DNA of 64,000 nucleotides from Sitta carolinensis (taxonomy: Eukaryota; Chordata; Aves; Passeriformes; Sittidae): contig CM063288.1 of assembly GCA_032173965.1 (NCBI GenBank), forward strand, positions 17,886,501-17,950,500. The letters are read 5' to 3'. Shown here one piece after another: positions 41,398 to 53,536 of the stretch. Under the pieces are notes generated by a model, which did no database searches, had not been told where the DNA came from, and saw only the letters and a program-made list of their open reading frames with translations. Position numbers and translations under genes: made by a program. The first letter of the stretch is position 1, and each line of letters opens with the position of its first letter.

Positions 41398-42409
41398 ACT
41401 CAGATTGAGGGGTGTTTCCCTGCCCATATCAAAGATACCAGAATGTTTTACAAATAATAAAATTGAGGCAGCAGTCTAATTCAATACACAGGAAAGTAGT
41501 AATATGTTGGGATTCACTGAGAGCTGCTGCTGACACAATTGAGATAATCAATTTACTTATTCCTCTTCCTACTACCCATAAATAACATGCAGTATAATGA
41601 GAGATGAAAATCTGTTTGCGACTAATTAGAGATAAAGAAGTGCTTTGCACAGATTCTCCTTTACCAGATGCTTTCCACTAATATTCACTAATAGCCTGAG
41701 GAGCTAACATTCAGTTAGATTGGAGGAGGTAAGAAAAAAGCACAACTATGCCTGCAATTAATTTCATTAGAAAGATTCTAATGTCCAGGAACTCTGTAGG
41801 TTTTATGATTTCCTTTACTCTGTGCAGATTTATTTTCTGCAGCGCAACATACCTGACAGCCTTTCTGTAGCAAAACTGGGGTTTTGGGCTGTGAATACAA
41901 AGTCTGAACCGGGGTCCTGTCAATATACAAATGTGCAAGTATTCATGTGAATCCTTGAGGATAGTACTACCTCTGTCTTTCATTTCTCATAAATAGAAAC
42001 ATACTATCCACCTAGCAAAAGTTTTGAGCAACTACACTGTCACAGGACAGTCACTGTTTCAAAATCTCTCTCGTAATCACCGTTTCTGTTGGTAAGGTAC
42101 TGAGTCATCAAATTATTTTGGCATCCTTTCTCTGTCTCTCCTGTTCCTTATTACATCACTGCCCAGAAGAAAATTCAGAGAATTTTTTCTTCAAAAAATA
42201 TTTTCATTCAAGTAGTAGGGAAAATAACATAGCCCTGGCCATTTGTCAGATCTAAAGTAACATACATTTAAGCATGAATAGCAAATCCTTCCCCAAGTAT
42301 TATCATGTAGAACCTAGAAGCTATTTACTAAATATGACAAAATACAAGTAATTAGATTGCACATACACATTCTATATATGAAAAGTAACCACAAAAATAC
42401 CTACCTACT

Positions 42410-42448
<39 letters not shown>

Positions 42449-45400
42449 CCCACCTCCCCTCAAAAAAACCAAACAAAAACATACTTTGTGTTTCTTAATG
42501 CCCAAGAACCATTTCAACCCATGGGTCTTGTCCCTTGCTCAGATCCTCTCCATCACCTGATGACTTTTTGCCATCTTCCTGTGCTCTTTCTGGTGGGATT
42601 TCTCATTACTGATCTTCACTTAAAATTATCCTATCTTCTAAATACCATTTTGGTTCCACCCACACAGAGCAGACAAGTGATTCGTTCCTCCTCCTTCCTC
42701 CCACACCAGTGAGAAAACAAACCTGAGGTCAGGACTGATTGTTTATTTTGTCTCAGAATCTGCATCCACAGGCAGAATACTTGTCTCCTTTTGTATCAAT
42801 TACACTTCTACAAACTACATGAAGTCCCTACTTTAATAAAATCATCTTAAATATGGGTGTACCTTGAATGTCCTCTGGCAAAAAAAGCACCAAAAGAAGA
42901 AATTGTCTTGGATTATCTTGTGCTGTCTGTGAAGACTATTATACGTCCAGATAGAGTAGGAATAGAACAAGAGAACCTCTTCACCAAACCTACTGCTAGA
43001 GCCAAGCAATTTAAACTCACATCATGATTCCTGGGAAATAGAAATTCTTTTCAAGAATACTGTACAGAGGTACCATTTATGGGCAGGTCATTTTGTTTCT
43101 TTAAAAAATAAAAATATGGAATTAATGAGTTGATTTGATACTTTGAGCCTGTATGAAAAGTGTGCATTTTTAAAAATAATCAACTGCATTATGAAGTTGG
43201 TGACATCATGAAAAATTCTATAAAGCACTTTTTAAACTGTCCCAATTATATATGTGAAAAGAAACTATAAAAATCAGTATGAATGAACAATTCTTAAATT
43301 AGTACAAGGGCAGAGCAACAGCTTTTTTCAAAAACGGCTTTTATGCTGAACATGTTTGCAGTTTTCAAATTTATGGGTGTAGCTGTCAACATGTATATTC
43401 ACTTTTAGAATATCGTCCTGGCTTAATGAGGTCTCCTGGAATGATTTCTTTTAATAAAAAGTTAACATGCTTACATATGTGCTTTCCACCTTTCTACTTT
43501 TTTAAAAATATTTAAGTTACTCTTCAGCAGAGATACCACAACAAAGTTTAAAAGTAAACTTCACAGCACATTCAAATACTTCAACACTTCGACGTTAGCT
43601 TCCAATAAAACTTTAAAGTAACAATTGTCAAAGCTAACTCCTAACACACATAGATCCATGTCTTCAGCCAGAAACCTAAGCCAGAGTAGAGTCACAAGAC
43701 AACTGCGTTTTAATTACAATTACATACCATCACAACAAATGATGTCAAATTAATAAATAGAAATAAGACTCCTTACTAGTCTCTTCATCTTGGCTCAGGC
43801 CTCATAATTGCAACACGTACAATGTGTACACCTCAATTCTGTCTCACCATCTTTCCACCTGTCTCCAGTTTACACTGTTAGGCAGAGCATAAGATGTTTA
43901 GATTCAGATAATCCACACAACTCCTCAGAACAAAGCCTCCCATATGACATCAGGCTGCCGAGTGATGATGGAGAATTACCCAGTAAAAATACCAGTGTTT
44001 CACTAATTCAGAATTGCTCCATGAGACTCCACAAGTCACTGACAGAGTTGGTGAGGATTTTCAGATTCATATGCATCCCTGCAAACATGTCTGAATTATG
44101 CATCAAACAGATTAAGACTCCTCCCCCACCCCAAGCAGCTGAAGTAGTTGTTCTTTTCTAATGTATTACATTTCATCTTCTCATTCAATTTCCTGCTTCT
44201 TAGGGTTGAAACTGCTACAGATCACTTGGCTAAACAGCCATAGTTCTCTAGTTCTTTTACTTGGAGCTTGTTTCTGCCAGATCCGTCACCACTGTTCTCT
44301 TCTTTGGGAGATAGTTGTTTAATTTTTCTTCTCTTGTACTCTCCACAAGCACTCTGATATATTATAAAGGCAAACCACTCCAATATAAAGGTGGTCAGTT
44401 ACCTCAAGACTGATTTTTTTTTTTTTTGTCCATATAGCTTAACATAAAAGAATTTTTCCACCATCACATTTATTTGTGAAGAGTCTGTATTAGATCAAAT
44501 ACACATTTCTCCTACTGTTAAAACTTTGAAGATATCCTTAAGTGTGTGTTAAACCATTAAATATCACACTTTCAGCACTAGATTAAGCAACTATAGAAAC
44601 AGAACCAATGCTGCTTACAGGTTACATCAAAAATTTCTTCAGAGAACTTACAAACCTCTTTTCTATTGGGAAATATCTAGGAAGATAAATGACAAAAACA
44701 CTTGAGAAACTCATTTCTGCAGTTAATAAAAATTAGAAAGAATTACATATACATGAAAACTTAAGTTGAAAGCTGAGAAGAACATCAATAGTTAACATTC
44801 TTGCAACTCCTTGGATAGATATGATAGCAAAAGCCTATTCATTCTTCCCTGTGTATATCTAAATCCACACTGAGTGATATGGCCTTATTTCAAGTGGAAG
44901 TAGAAGCAGAAGTGGAGCACACATTCCTGCAGACAAATAAGCATTTCACTTCAACACAGAACAATCTAGAATTTTTTTGTTGCAAACTCACATTATCTTT
45001 ACCAAGGGGTAATACAATTCAGCTGTACTTCTTTTCATTAGGAAAAGGCCCTTGTAAGCACCACCTGTACTGCTGGTATTCTGAATTAGCATGTTAGTTT
45101 TATTTCTAGCAAGAAACAGAAACAATTAGATCATTCTTTTAATGGTTTTCAGTTCCTAACTCCATAGAGATGAGGAATGGCAAACTTTTTCTTTAAAAGT
45201 GTCATACATCTTACACTTTGACAAGGCCAAGGCCACTTCAAATATAGATTCCTACTGCAAATCCTTTCCTTATGGGAAGCTCAGGGCCAGCATGGGGGAG
45301 GTTTGTTTTGGAGTTTTGAGGTTTCTTTTTCTTACGCACACACAATGCAGAACAATAAGCCTAAAGAGCAATATCAACATACAAGACAAAAAACATTCTT

Positions 45401-47229
45401 AATTTTTAGTTCAACTTCATATACATGCTCTTCATTTACTTCAAAAATAGAGATGGATATTGTTCAGTCACAGTGAACCCAGTGACCACAGTCCATCATT
45501 AAATATAATATCAGCTACAATTTGCACTTCAGCACCAATTGAAGAATCACCTTATTACACTTTGTAAATTTCCACAAGCCCTCCAAGTTATTTTTGACAT
45601 CTTTGACTCTGAGCCTGCCAACACTTACACACGTTATCTTAAGCATACAGAAATCCGTAGCATTATGCACAGCACACAGACAAGCACATGCATCATTTAA
45701 AAAAATGAGGTCTTCATTAATTGTTTAGCACAGAAGCAAACCCCTCCAGACGTGATGTGTACAGGTTAGGAAAAAAAAAAAAAAAAATCACTCCAATAGC
45801 ATATCTATTGTTGTTCCAAGTGTCAGCATATCTTAAAATTTTCTCAGTACCCTTCCACCCTCCTACACATATCACCTCCTTTACGTTCTCCTTAAAGGCC
45901 TAAAAATAACGAGCTATGCATATGGTCTGAGCACCACAGCCCTATACCATATAGCTGGGGAAAAAATATTTTCGTTTGCATAGCTGACCTCACATCCATC
46001 ATCAGAAGATAATTTTTCATGAGTTATTTCCCAGAACTTAAACATTTAGTATAGGTTGCAGATTTGGCAATTGCAAAGTTCCACACTACTCAGAACAAGT
46101 TTTTTTTATAAAATTACCACATCAAACTACAAATTAACCAAAAAAGACATCACCCCCCAAAAAAACAAAACAAAAAAAAATGTGAAAGCTTCTTGTGTTT
46201 TCTCTCCCACCTGCATTCTCTCTCACATTGTAAAGGGATTTGAAATTATGTATTTCATCTCCCCCAGTTTAAGGACTTTTTTTTCATTTTAGAAAGTTTT
46301 CACTGACATTAAAAATCAGTCTAAACTTATGACCTCACATAGCAACATAACATTCTGTGTCATATTCAGGAATGGGAAACTAAGCACTCACTCTTTGTTC
46401 AGCTTCAGCCACAAGGAGAAAAGCAGGAAGCACCTCTGTCAATGTACTCTCAACTTTTTTCTATCAACATTCTTGCTCTAGTTAATACTTTTTTTCATCT
46501 GCTCCTTCCCTGTCCCCAAGCAGGTGACTGGTATAGTAGAAGGGGAAGCTGAAGAATCTTTGTCAAAAGTGGTGTTTTGAGTCAGCTCAGAGCAAGGACA
46601 TCTGAGTGCAATGCATCTCCGGGAGCACTGCAGAAATGCTTCCCAAGAACACCTTCTGCTAAGGAAGTTACTAGTTCACAGTCTTAATTTGTCACCATCA
46701 GAAAGGCACACTATTTAGCCAAAACAACAATTACTTTTACTTAGACTTATCCTCCCCAGTGAGCTCCTAGCCATGCAAGCTCACGGGGGACAGCAATGCA
46801 AACACTGTTGTCGGGTCTCACTCTAGTAAAGGTTGTGCTACAGTTCTGCTGCCTTCTACAGCCAGTGCTAGAAACACAAACTGCCCCTCATGGAACTGAG
46901 GCCTAAATATTGCTACACAGAACATAGCACTTGAGAATAAAGGCACCTTAATTAACAATAAGAGAAAAACTAAAAGGGGCAACACAACAAAATGCAACAT
47001 AACCTCCACTCATTCTCCCATCCCACCTCAAAGCCCCAGTCTTCATGAAAAATAAGTAATTCCACTCACTTTCCACACCAGCTTCAGCACAACATACACC
47101 TAACTACTCAAAGCCCCACTGCACATATTTATTAAGGGCAACTCATTAACTCTGGCAGTTTCCAGCTGGTGGGACTCATCAGCATCACCTGAGGCGCAAC
47201 TGCTGTTTTTCCAGGAGGCTGGGCTGTTC
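41398..47229. other. Intergenic, no gene seen
   Basis: AT-rich DNA with A-runs at 42411 and 45771, an A/C tract near 46155-46180 and a T-run near 44412. The 117-codon frame at 43808-44161 has no domain or compositional sign of coding. No mobile element was recognised. Confidence 0.65.
42411..42446 (+). repeat. Poly(A) run, 36 nt
   Basis: The longest homopolymer in the window, followed by GACCCACCTCCCCTC and a further A/C-rich stretch to 42480. No retrotransposed gene body is evident in the 300 bp upstream. Confidence 0.9.
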
Positions 47230-48360
47230 ACAACCCCCTTGTCCAGGCCCTCCAGGAAAAGCCGGGGCAGGCCCTTACCTTCCTTCAAGCCTCATCCACA
47301 GCAACTCACTTCTGTGGTGTGCCTGGGGCCATCAGCTATGGCTCTTGGTGGCACTGTACCAGGCAGAGCTGGAAGGAGAGGGAGAGAACAGAGCACTCGG
47401 GCTCTCCCTGCTGCAGAGGCTGGGCTGTGCTGCCTGCCCAGTGTTACCTGCCCTGCTGGGATGGCACAGTTCATCCCAAGGCTTCCCTCATGCTCCCGGC
47501 ACACTTCAGCTCCCAGTGTGTGGCCCGGTCTCAATACCTCCTGAACCCTCTCACAGAGGTGCTACAAACCAACTCACACCGCACTGCACGTACCAGAAGA
47601 TGCCAAAAGCTGTGCCACATCAGCACCCTTGGCTCGCATCAGCCGCCTGCAGTCCCCGCAGCCGTAGCGACTGCCTTCCCTTGAGGGCTCGCTTCCCTCA
47701 GGAACATGGAAGGCGAGAAGCCTGGCCCCAGGACTGACTTCTACTCCAGCTACTCCCTTAAGGGGCAGTAAAGGCATTTGTTTTCTTTGCCCCATGGAAA
47801 GGCGGTCCGGCCATCTCCTGAGCAGCCCTGCGGTTGAACACACCAGGCTGCTGCCCGCGCCCCACGAGGGCTGACTGCTGCCGCGGGGCGGCCTCGGGGG
47901 CGCCGCCCGGCCCCCGGCCGCAGGGCCCGGCGGGGGCACAGCCCGCCCGACAGCCCCCCGGCCGCAGGGCCCGGCGGGGCACGGCCCGCCCGACAGCCCC
48001 CCGGCCGCAGGGCCCGGCGAGGGGCACGGCCCGCCCGACAGCCCCCCGGCCGCAGGGCCGGCGGGGCACAGCCCGCCCGACAGCCCCCGGCCGCAGGGCC
48101 GGCGGGGCACGGCCCGCCCGACAGCCCCCCGGCCGCAGGGCCCGGCGGGGGCACGGCCCGCCCGACAGCCCCCGGCCGCAGGGCCGGCGGGGGCACGGCC
48201 CGCCCGACAGCCCCCGGCCGCAGGGCCCGGCGGGGGCACGGCCCGCCCGACAGCCCGGCAGGGCACGGCCCGCCCGAGAGCGCCCGGAGCTGCCCGCGGC
48301 ACCCTGCGGCATCGCCGCCCCTCTGCCTTCCTCCCCACGGGAGCCCTGGCGCTCCTCACG
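47230..48360. promoter_or_regulatory. CpG-island-like GC-rich block around the minisatellite
   Basis: A sharp rise in GC and CpG content against the AT-rich surroundings, densest at 47870-48360. No known gene starts here, and GRB14 ends about 5 kb away and is transcribed toward it. It could be an orphan CpG island, a promoter of an unannotated non-coding RNA, or only a by-product of the GC-rich repeat. A minus-strand GGAAG/GTAAGGG donor-like site lies at 47283-47273. Confidence 0.45.
47914..48279. repeat. GC-rich minisatellite, about 8 copies of a 40-44 bp unit
   Basis: Tandem copies of a unit built from CCCGGCCGCAGGGCCCGGCG then GGGGCACGGCCCGCCCGACA and GCC. They start near 47914, 47957, 48000, 48045, 48086, 48126, 48170 and 48212, with a shortened ninth copy ending near 48279. 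Copies differ mainly by one- or two-base changes in C and G run length and by A/G substitutions. The minus strand carries dense G-runs. Open frames of up to 288 codons cross the array in several frames on both strands, as expected where stop codons are rare, and they are not annotated as genes. Confidence 0.93.
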
Positions 48361-51300
48361 TGCCTTAATCCAGCAAGGGCCTGAATGTCATAAGAACTGC
48401 ATCTTGATAGACGTTTAATTGTAAAGTTTCGGGGAATCATCTGTGTTCTCAGCGTTAATCACATCAAGTTCTATTTTGAAAATACGACTCACTAGTTGAA
48501 AAGAGTTTTCCCAAATTGCTTAAAAGATTAATAAAATAATCAACTTAGCAGAGGGGAAGAAAAACCACAAACTATTCCTGTAAGGAAATCGCTTTATTGC
48601 CTATACATGTGAATGAGCTCTTTTAATGCTCAGGTTCACTGCCTCCTCTGCATTTAATCCCTTCCCTTTTATGTTCTACTCTGAATTTTTTTAAAAGACT
48701 TTCAGGCTTTTATAAAATTAATTATACAAATCATTAGTATTAAAAAGGTAATATAATGGTTTCAAGAACAAGCTTCACAGACTATCTGCATATTTAATCA
48801 TCTCTGCTAATAAATTTTTAATCACTCATTGAGTTCAGGTTCTTGTCTTGAAGCTTAACTTGATAACAAACCTAGCAACTCGTAGAACTAATTGGTACAG
48901 AGTAAGTGAATAATTTATAAGAGGAAAAAGCACTGGGTGTTCTGGAGGTGTGCAGAGACCACAAGTCACAGATATTTCTGGGAGGAAGCATGAAAACAGC
49001 GGCTGATTACAGGAATTTCGTGATACACTGCTGACATCCAGAGGCCAACAGTCAATACTGTTCACATATGTGAGCCAGGCTGTAAAGCGTGCTGTAAAGT
49101 CAGATTCATTAAGTTTTAAATATTCATGCATTTCATTAAAGTTAACATTAATTGCACTACCATACACATTGATTATGCATAGACCATAAGTGTTTAACCT
49201 CTGAAAGCTTGCAAGTATATTCAAGTAATGGGGTATGTCCTATCTTCGATGATTTCGGCTACAAAGTTGAAATTAGAAATGGAATGCATTATAGTGCTGG
49301 TATTAGAATAGTACTCTGAAGTAATTATTTTTCTAATCAAACAGAAATGCTGATGTAAGCTGCAAATTGCTTTGTCTTTTTCTAAACTAATTTAATAAAG
49401 GTAACAAAAATTATATATAAGATTTCTTACAGACAAATGCTAGACTGATTTGCAAGTCACAGCTAATAAATAGGTTTGAACAGTTAAAACTAATTGGTGA
49501 ATGAGTGGCTTCTGTTTAGATGAAGATGAGTAGCTTTTAAACAAAAACAAAACCAAACCAAACCAAAACAAAACAAACAAAAAAAAAAAACCAAAAAACA
49601 AACAAAAAAGGCTAGTCTCTTGAAATAAGCTTATTTTAACATAAAATGAGATACTCCAAGCCCACTATGGAATAATTCTACCCCCCGGGAAGTACAAAAT
49701 GCTACAAATCTTAAACCAGGATGTAACAGACAACATTTGACAGAAATTCAATTATCCTTGCAAGATCCCACTTGTTACATACATAATCCTCTTCTATTTA
49801 ATGGGTTAAAGCTCTCTTTCAAAACATTTAGTTGGATGACTCAAAGACTCACTACATTTCAAAAAATTCATCAAGCGACTTATAAGATTATTCAGTAAAA
49901 ACGCTCAGAAGTTTAAAACTGTTATTTAATGCTGCCCATGCAACCTTAATTCTGGCCATGTTATGCGTTATGAAACAGCAGTGAATTAACTTTTAATCTC
50001 CTTTGAGCCAAGAAGATTTTTAGATTGGAAACTAAGGCACAAAGGGCATGCCAACAAATACAATGCTGAGCTTTTGCACAATCTCTGCACTAGCTCACAT
50101 CTCGCAGAGCATGCCCCTGCAGGGCTAATTACCCCAGATAGCAGGCTAGGCTTGTGCTCTTAGGCTGCTTTTGGTTCCTCTACATGGCAAGCTCAGTTCT
50201 CTCTTCCTGGCAGTGCACGACACATAAACACTCAGAGGAGCATACAGTTTTAAATCTGAAGAAAACATGAAGAGTTTTTCAAATACTATGCTTCATACCT
50301 TAGTGTTTTGGCACTGACTTTTCATCAAGTAAAAGTAAAAACATATCATTTGAGTATTAAAAAATCCTTCTGTAAATAACACCAGTTTCTATTCTTCTGT
50401 TTGTTTTTTCCTTAAAAATCAGTCCATAAACATTCTGTGAGGTAGATATAAAATTGTCCACATTTTGTAGAGAAGCAAATGTTGAAAACAGATAGACTGG
50501 CTTACCCAAAATAGTACTGATTTCTTCCTGAGCTGTTAACAACTCCTGATTAGCCAATTCTCTTTGTGAAGGTGGGCATCAAAGTGTAGTATTCCTAATT
50601 AGAAGTGACAGTTAACACACTGAAATTCTGTCTAAACAGCATTGCGTACACCCCCAAAGAACTTTATGGTCAGACATGTCCTGGCTGATCTCATAAAAAT
50701 TCCTTGCTGTTTTTTTTCTGACTGGTTGCAAGTGAGGATGTTGAAAAGTCATGTATCAACCACTTGTACTATTTTGTACATCTGGAAGAAGTCTAGGATA
50801 TTAGAAGATTTGACTTTTTAGGGCTGATGTTTGGTTCTTTGCTTTTACACATGAACACTACGTCATGTTTGTTTCTTCAGTAATATTTAAACAAGGAGGT
50901 AGCCTGTGAAGTCATTTAAACAAACTAGATTGTATTAGTTTTACTGAGGTTTTTTTCTGGCATAGTCACAAACAACAAGAGAGTTCAGGAAAGGTATACA
51001 CATCATACAAAAGAGATTATGTATTCTCAGCAACATTTCATTTTAGATTTTAATTAAGAGAGCTGTCAAAATGCAGAAGGAAGTGCTTTCCATATAAGAA
51101 AGTTTTGAATATTTGACAGTTCAAATGTCCAAATCACAGGCTCATTAAGCAATACTTAATTTTACTGGGGATATTTAATTATTATTTTGGTTTAGTTTTG
51201 CTTTTTTGCTTTTTTCAATTTCACTTGTGAAACAAAAACTGAAAAAGCAGGCAAAGCTTCTTTATGGTTGATGTCTCTCCACCATGTGACATAGTCCCTA

Positions 51301-52517
51301 CATTGTTTTCTTTTCTGATAGGTCCAAAGGTGACAGGTACTCACTCACTGAGCAGCTGGCTTCTCTGCCAAGCATGCATACATAAATACAAATAAAAAAC
51401 CAGACACACTGTTGTATGTCCAAGTAGAAATGAACTACAATAGACAATAGAAATTTGTCAAGAAATTATTAAAAAAAAAGGGATTCAGAGAATGTTTCTC
51501 CTTATTCCATGCCAACATCTGAAATAAAACTACCTGAGAAGTAATCACATTATTAAACTGAACCTGAAGAGGTTTTAATTAAAATTGGTTTAAGTACAAT
51601 TTGAAATTATGCTTGAGGTTTAGGAGTTAAATTATTAGACTGTAAAGAGTTTTACAAAGCTTTCCTAATGTAATGAGCTTAGGCACCACATATGTTGCAT
51701 CTTTGGTACACATTAGGAAGAGTTGCTTTTTTAATGAGCTTTAAAAACTGTATTTGCATACCAGAGGAAAGGTCAGTGATGTGTGGATCAAGTCGGTAAA
51801 TTAAGTATCACAGTATTATGTTATTATGCTTGCCTTCCAGAGACGCACAATAACAAAACCACAGGCTACAGTTACTACACTGTTCTAAGCTCGCACGTCC
51901 ATGACCTTGTTAGCTGACACACCCACCCGCACCGTCTTCTCGCCCGCGCTCCACTTTTCACCCTTCCCTCCCACCTCCCTTACCTTCTCTCAGGCACAGC
52001 AGAGCAGGAGCCATGCCTGCCGGCCAGGGGACTCAAGCAAGCACAGGAAGGGGGAGCTGGATTCAGTGCGACGGCCCAGCTTCAAACACCGCCTTGACTC
52101 CAGCCTTTACCCTTTGTAAAGACACCCAGGACAATGTCCTGCACCCTCGTAACAAGATCAAATCTCTTGGACAGCAAAGCATCAGGATGGGGATGCCTCT
52201 TTCCCCAGTCCCATTCCACTTGAGTTTTTGTTCCAGGATACAGCACTATCATCTCTCTTTCAAAACACAAATACCAAAATTAGTTCTAATGCTGTGGTCC
52301 AAAATTTGACTCAGTCTACTGGCACAATTCTTTTTAGCTGGAATGTTAGATACTTGATAAACAAAAAAAAAATTGAAAAGATAAAGATTGCTTGACTGGT
52401 AGCTAAATTGACATTTGTATTTTATAATAAATAATAAAATAAGATAGGAACTAACTGCAAGTATACTTTCATGAAGTTTTCAACAAAGACCCCTGGATTT
52501 CCCTTTATTAGTATGTA
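48361..52517. other. Intergenic between GC island and GRB14 3' end
   Basis: AT-rich DNA returning abruptly after the GC island. It holds the A/C tract at 49.55 kb, an ATTA-rich block at 51500-51830 and a small GC-richer patch at 51895-52100 with a minus-strand ATG-to-donor configuration. No supported gene. Confidence 0.65.
49543..49610 (+). repeat. A-rich (CAAAAC)n-like tract
   Basis: A simple A/C tract of ACCAAACC, CAAAAC and AAACAAAC motifs with an A-run in the middle. It is of the same type as the tracts at 24.5, 39.6 and 41.3 kb. Confidence 0.85.
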
Positions 52518-52541
52518 TTGTAAATTATTGATAATTTACAA
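52518..52541. repeat. Perfect inverted repeat, 11-bp arms, 2-bp spacer
   Basis: TTGTAAATTAT, then TG, then ATAATTTACAA. The arms are exact reverse complements. It lies about 850 nt past the GRB14 stop codon in AT-rich sequence and could extrude as a cruciform or form a hairpin in read-through RNA. Confidence 0.85.
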
Positions 52542-52916
52542 CTATTATAACATTACTTTTATTTTTTATTTTTTTAAGGGCCATTAAAATTGATTCCCTC
52601 CTCAACTATGCAAAGATCCACAGTACTTAAGAAGTCTTTCTGCCTCTCTTTGTATCAGAGATTATAGGTATACACTAAACCACATTATGCATTACAGAAT
52701 AACTTAGGAATCTTTATACATTTCACAGCCAAGTAAGTGACAGTCCAGCTCTGTATAAAGATGTAGATTTAGTCATTTGATTAGAGAAAAAAATCCTTTA
52801 AAATATTACAACAAGAATAGCACAACTCAATACAACTGAGCAGCTATAAGTGGTTTTAATGATTTTTCACTTTTTGGATATGATAATCCTCAAATTCAAA
52901 AATATAGTGCAAAATA

Positions 52917-52931
52917 TTTATTCATTTTATT
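52917..52931 (-). promoter_or_regulatory. Distal tandem poly(A) signals of GRB14
   Basis: Two AATAAA hexamers (52931-52926 and 52922-52917) lie almost end to end on the minus strand, about 460 nt after the stop. Close tandem signals often mark a real 3' end. More AATAAA motifs lie further down near 52565 and 52505 in an AT-rich stretch and are weaker candidates. Confidence 0.45.
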
Positions 52932-53248
52932 TACAAATAAAATGTGCAGTTCAGCTTCTTATCCTTGCCACAGTAAATGTTATTCTTTTATGTGATGAAC
53001 AGAAATTATGAGAAACATTTAGAGAGAAAAAAGTTAATTTTAAACCTAAGAACAAAGATCTTCCTTCAGTTATATTTTTTTAGGAGTTACACAATATTTT
53101 TCAGAACTGCTTTCAGTTGAAAAGAAAACCCAGGAAGTCCAAGACAACACTAAAGAATTACATTGGAAAGAATGTTTTTTTCAAAACCATAAGGTTAATT
53201 TTGCTGTGACAATCACAAAGCAAAGTTCTTATCTACATAGAATATAAT

Positions 53249-53254
53249 TTTATT
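53249..53254 (-). promoter_or_regulatory. Proximal poly(A) signal AATAAA of GRB14
   Basis: A canonical AATAAA reads on the minus strand 136 nt after the stop codon, next to an A-run. Beyond it on the minus strand is a T/G-rich stretch (TTTGTGATTGT) suitable as a downstream element. Use of this site is inferred. Confidence 0.4.
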
Positions 53255-53389
53255 TTTTTTTTGCAGCTTAAACATAGAATCTTTATAATGTAATGGGTTC
53301 TGCCCCCCTTTTTGCTATACAAATTGCCTTTAGGAGAAAAAGTATACTAGTATCTTCGTTTCCCTCTGATGAAACAACAAATGCTTTGG

Positions 53390-53536
53390 TTAAAGAGCAA
53401 TCCGTGCACAGTAGTGTTTTAACTTGCAAGGCAGTACTCCTTTATTAAGTTGATAGAATTCCACTAGCTGGATGAGATCAGTAAATCTGGTATGACCATC
53501 ATCAAGGGTATAGAATAGCTTCCCATCATCTTCCAA
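53390..53536 (-). CDS. GRB14: GRB14 terminal coding exon with stop codon
   Basis: The coding part is 147 nt: 48 residues plus TAA at 53392-53390. It reads [20 protein letters not shown], continues through [15 protein letters not shown] and ends [13 protein letters not shown]. This is the second half of the SH2 domain, including helix B and the GRB-family C-terminus. The acceptor is CCATTTTTACAG. The intron above it is 3,933 bp. The exon continues downstream as 3' UTR. Confidence 0.97.
   Translation of the reverse strand: MEDDGKLFYTLDDGHTRFTDLIQLVEFYQLNKGVLPCKLKHYCARIAL

Larger units (their letters stand above)
52917..53389 (-). other. GRB14: Probable GRB14 3' UTR
   Basis: This is the stretch following the GRB14 stop codon, with no further coding content. 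Its 3' limit is inferred: AATAAA hexamers on the minus strand occur about 140 nt and about 460 nt after the stop. The longer form is drawn here. The exact cleavage site cannot be decided from sequence alone. Confidence 0.55.

Noticed and set aside
42300..42480. Processed pseudogene ending in the 36-nt poly(A)
   Set aside because: No gene-like sequence precedes the A-run on the + strand and no target-site duplication was seen.
43808..44161. 117-codon plus-strand frame
   Set aside because: No similarity that I recognise and no coding-like context.
47574..48440. Open frames of 130-288 codons on both strands over the GC block at 47.6-48.4 kb
   Set aside because: They follow a tandem GC-rich repeat where stop codons are rare, are open in several frames on both strands at once, and give repetitive G/A/R/P sequence without any domain.
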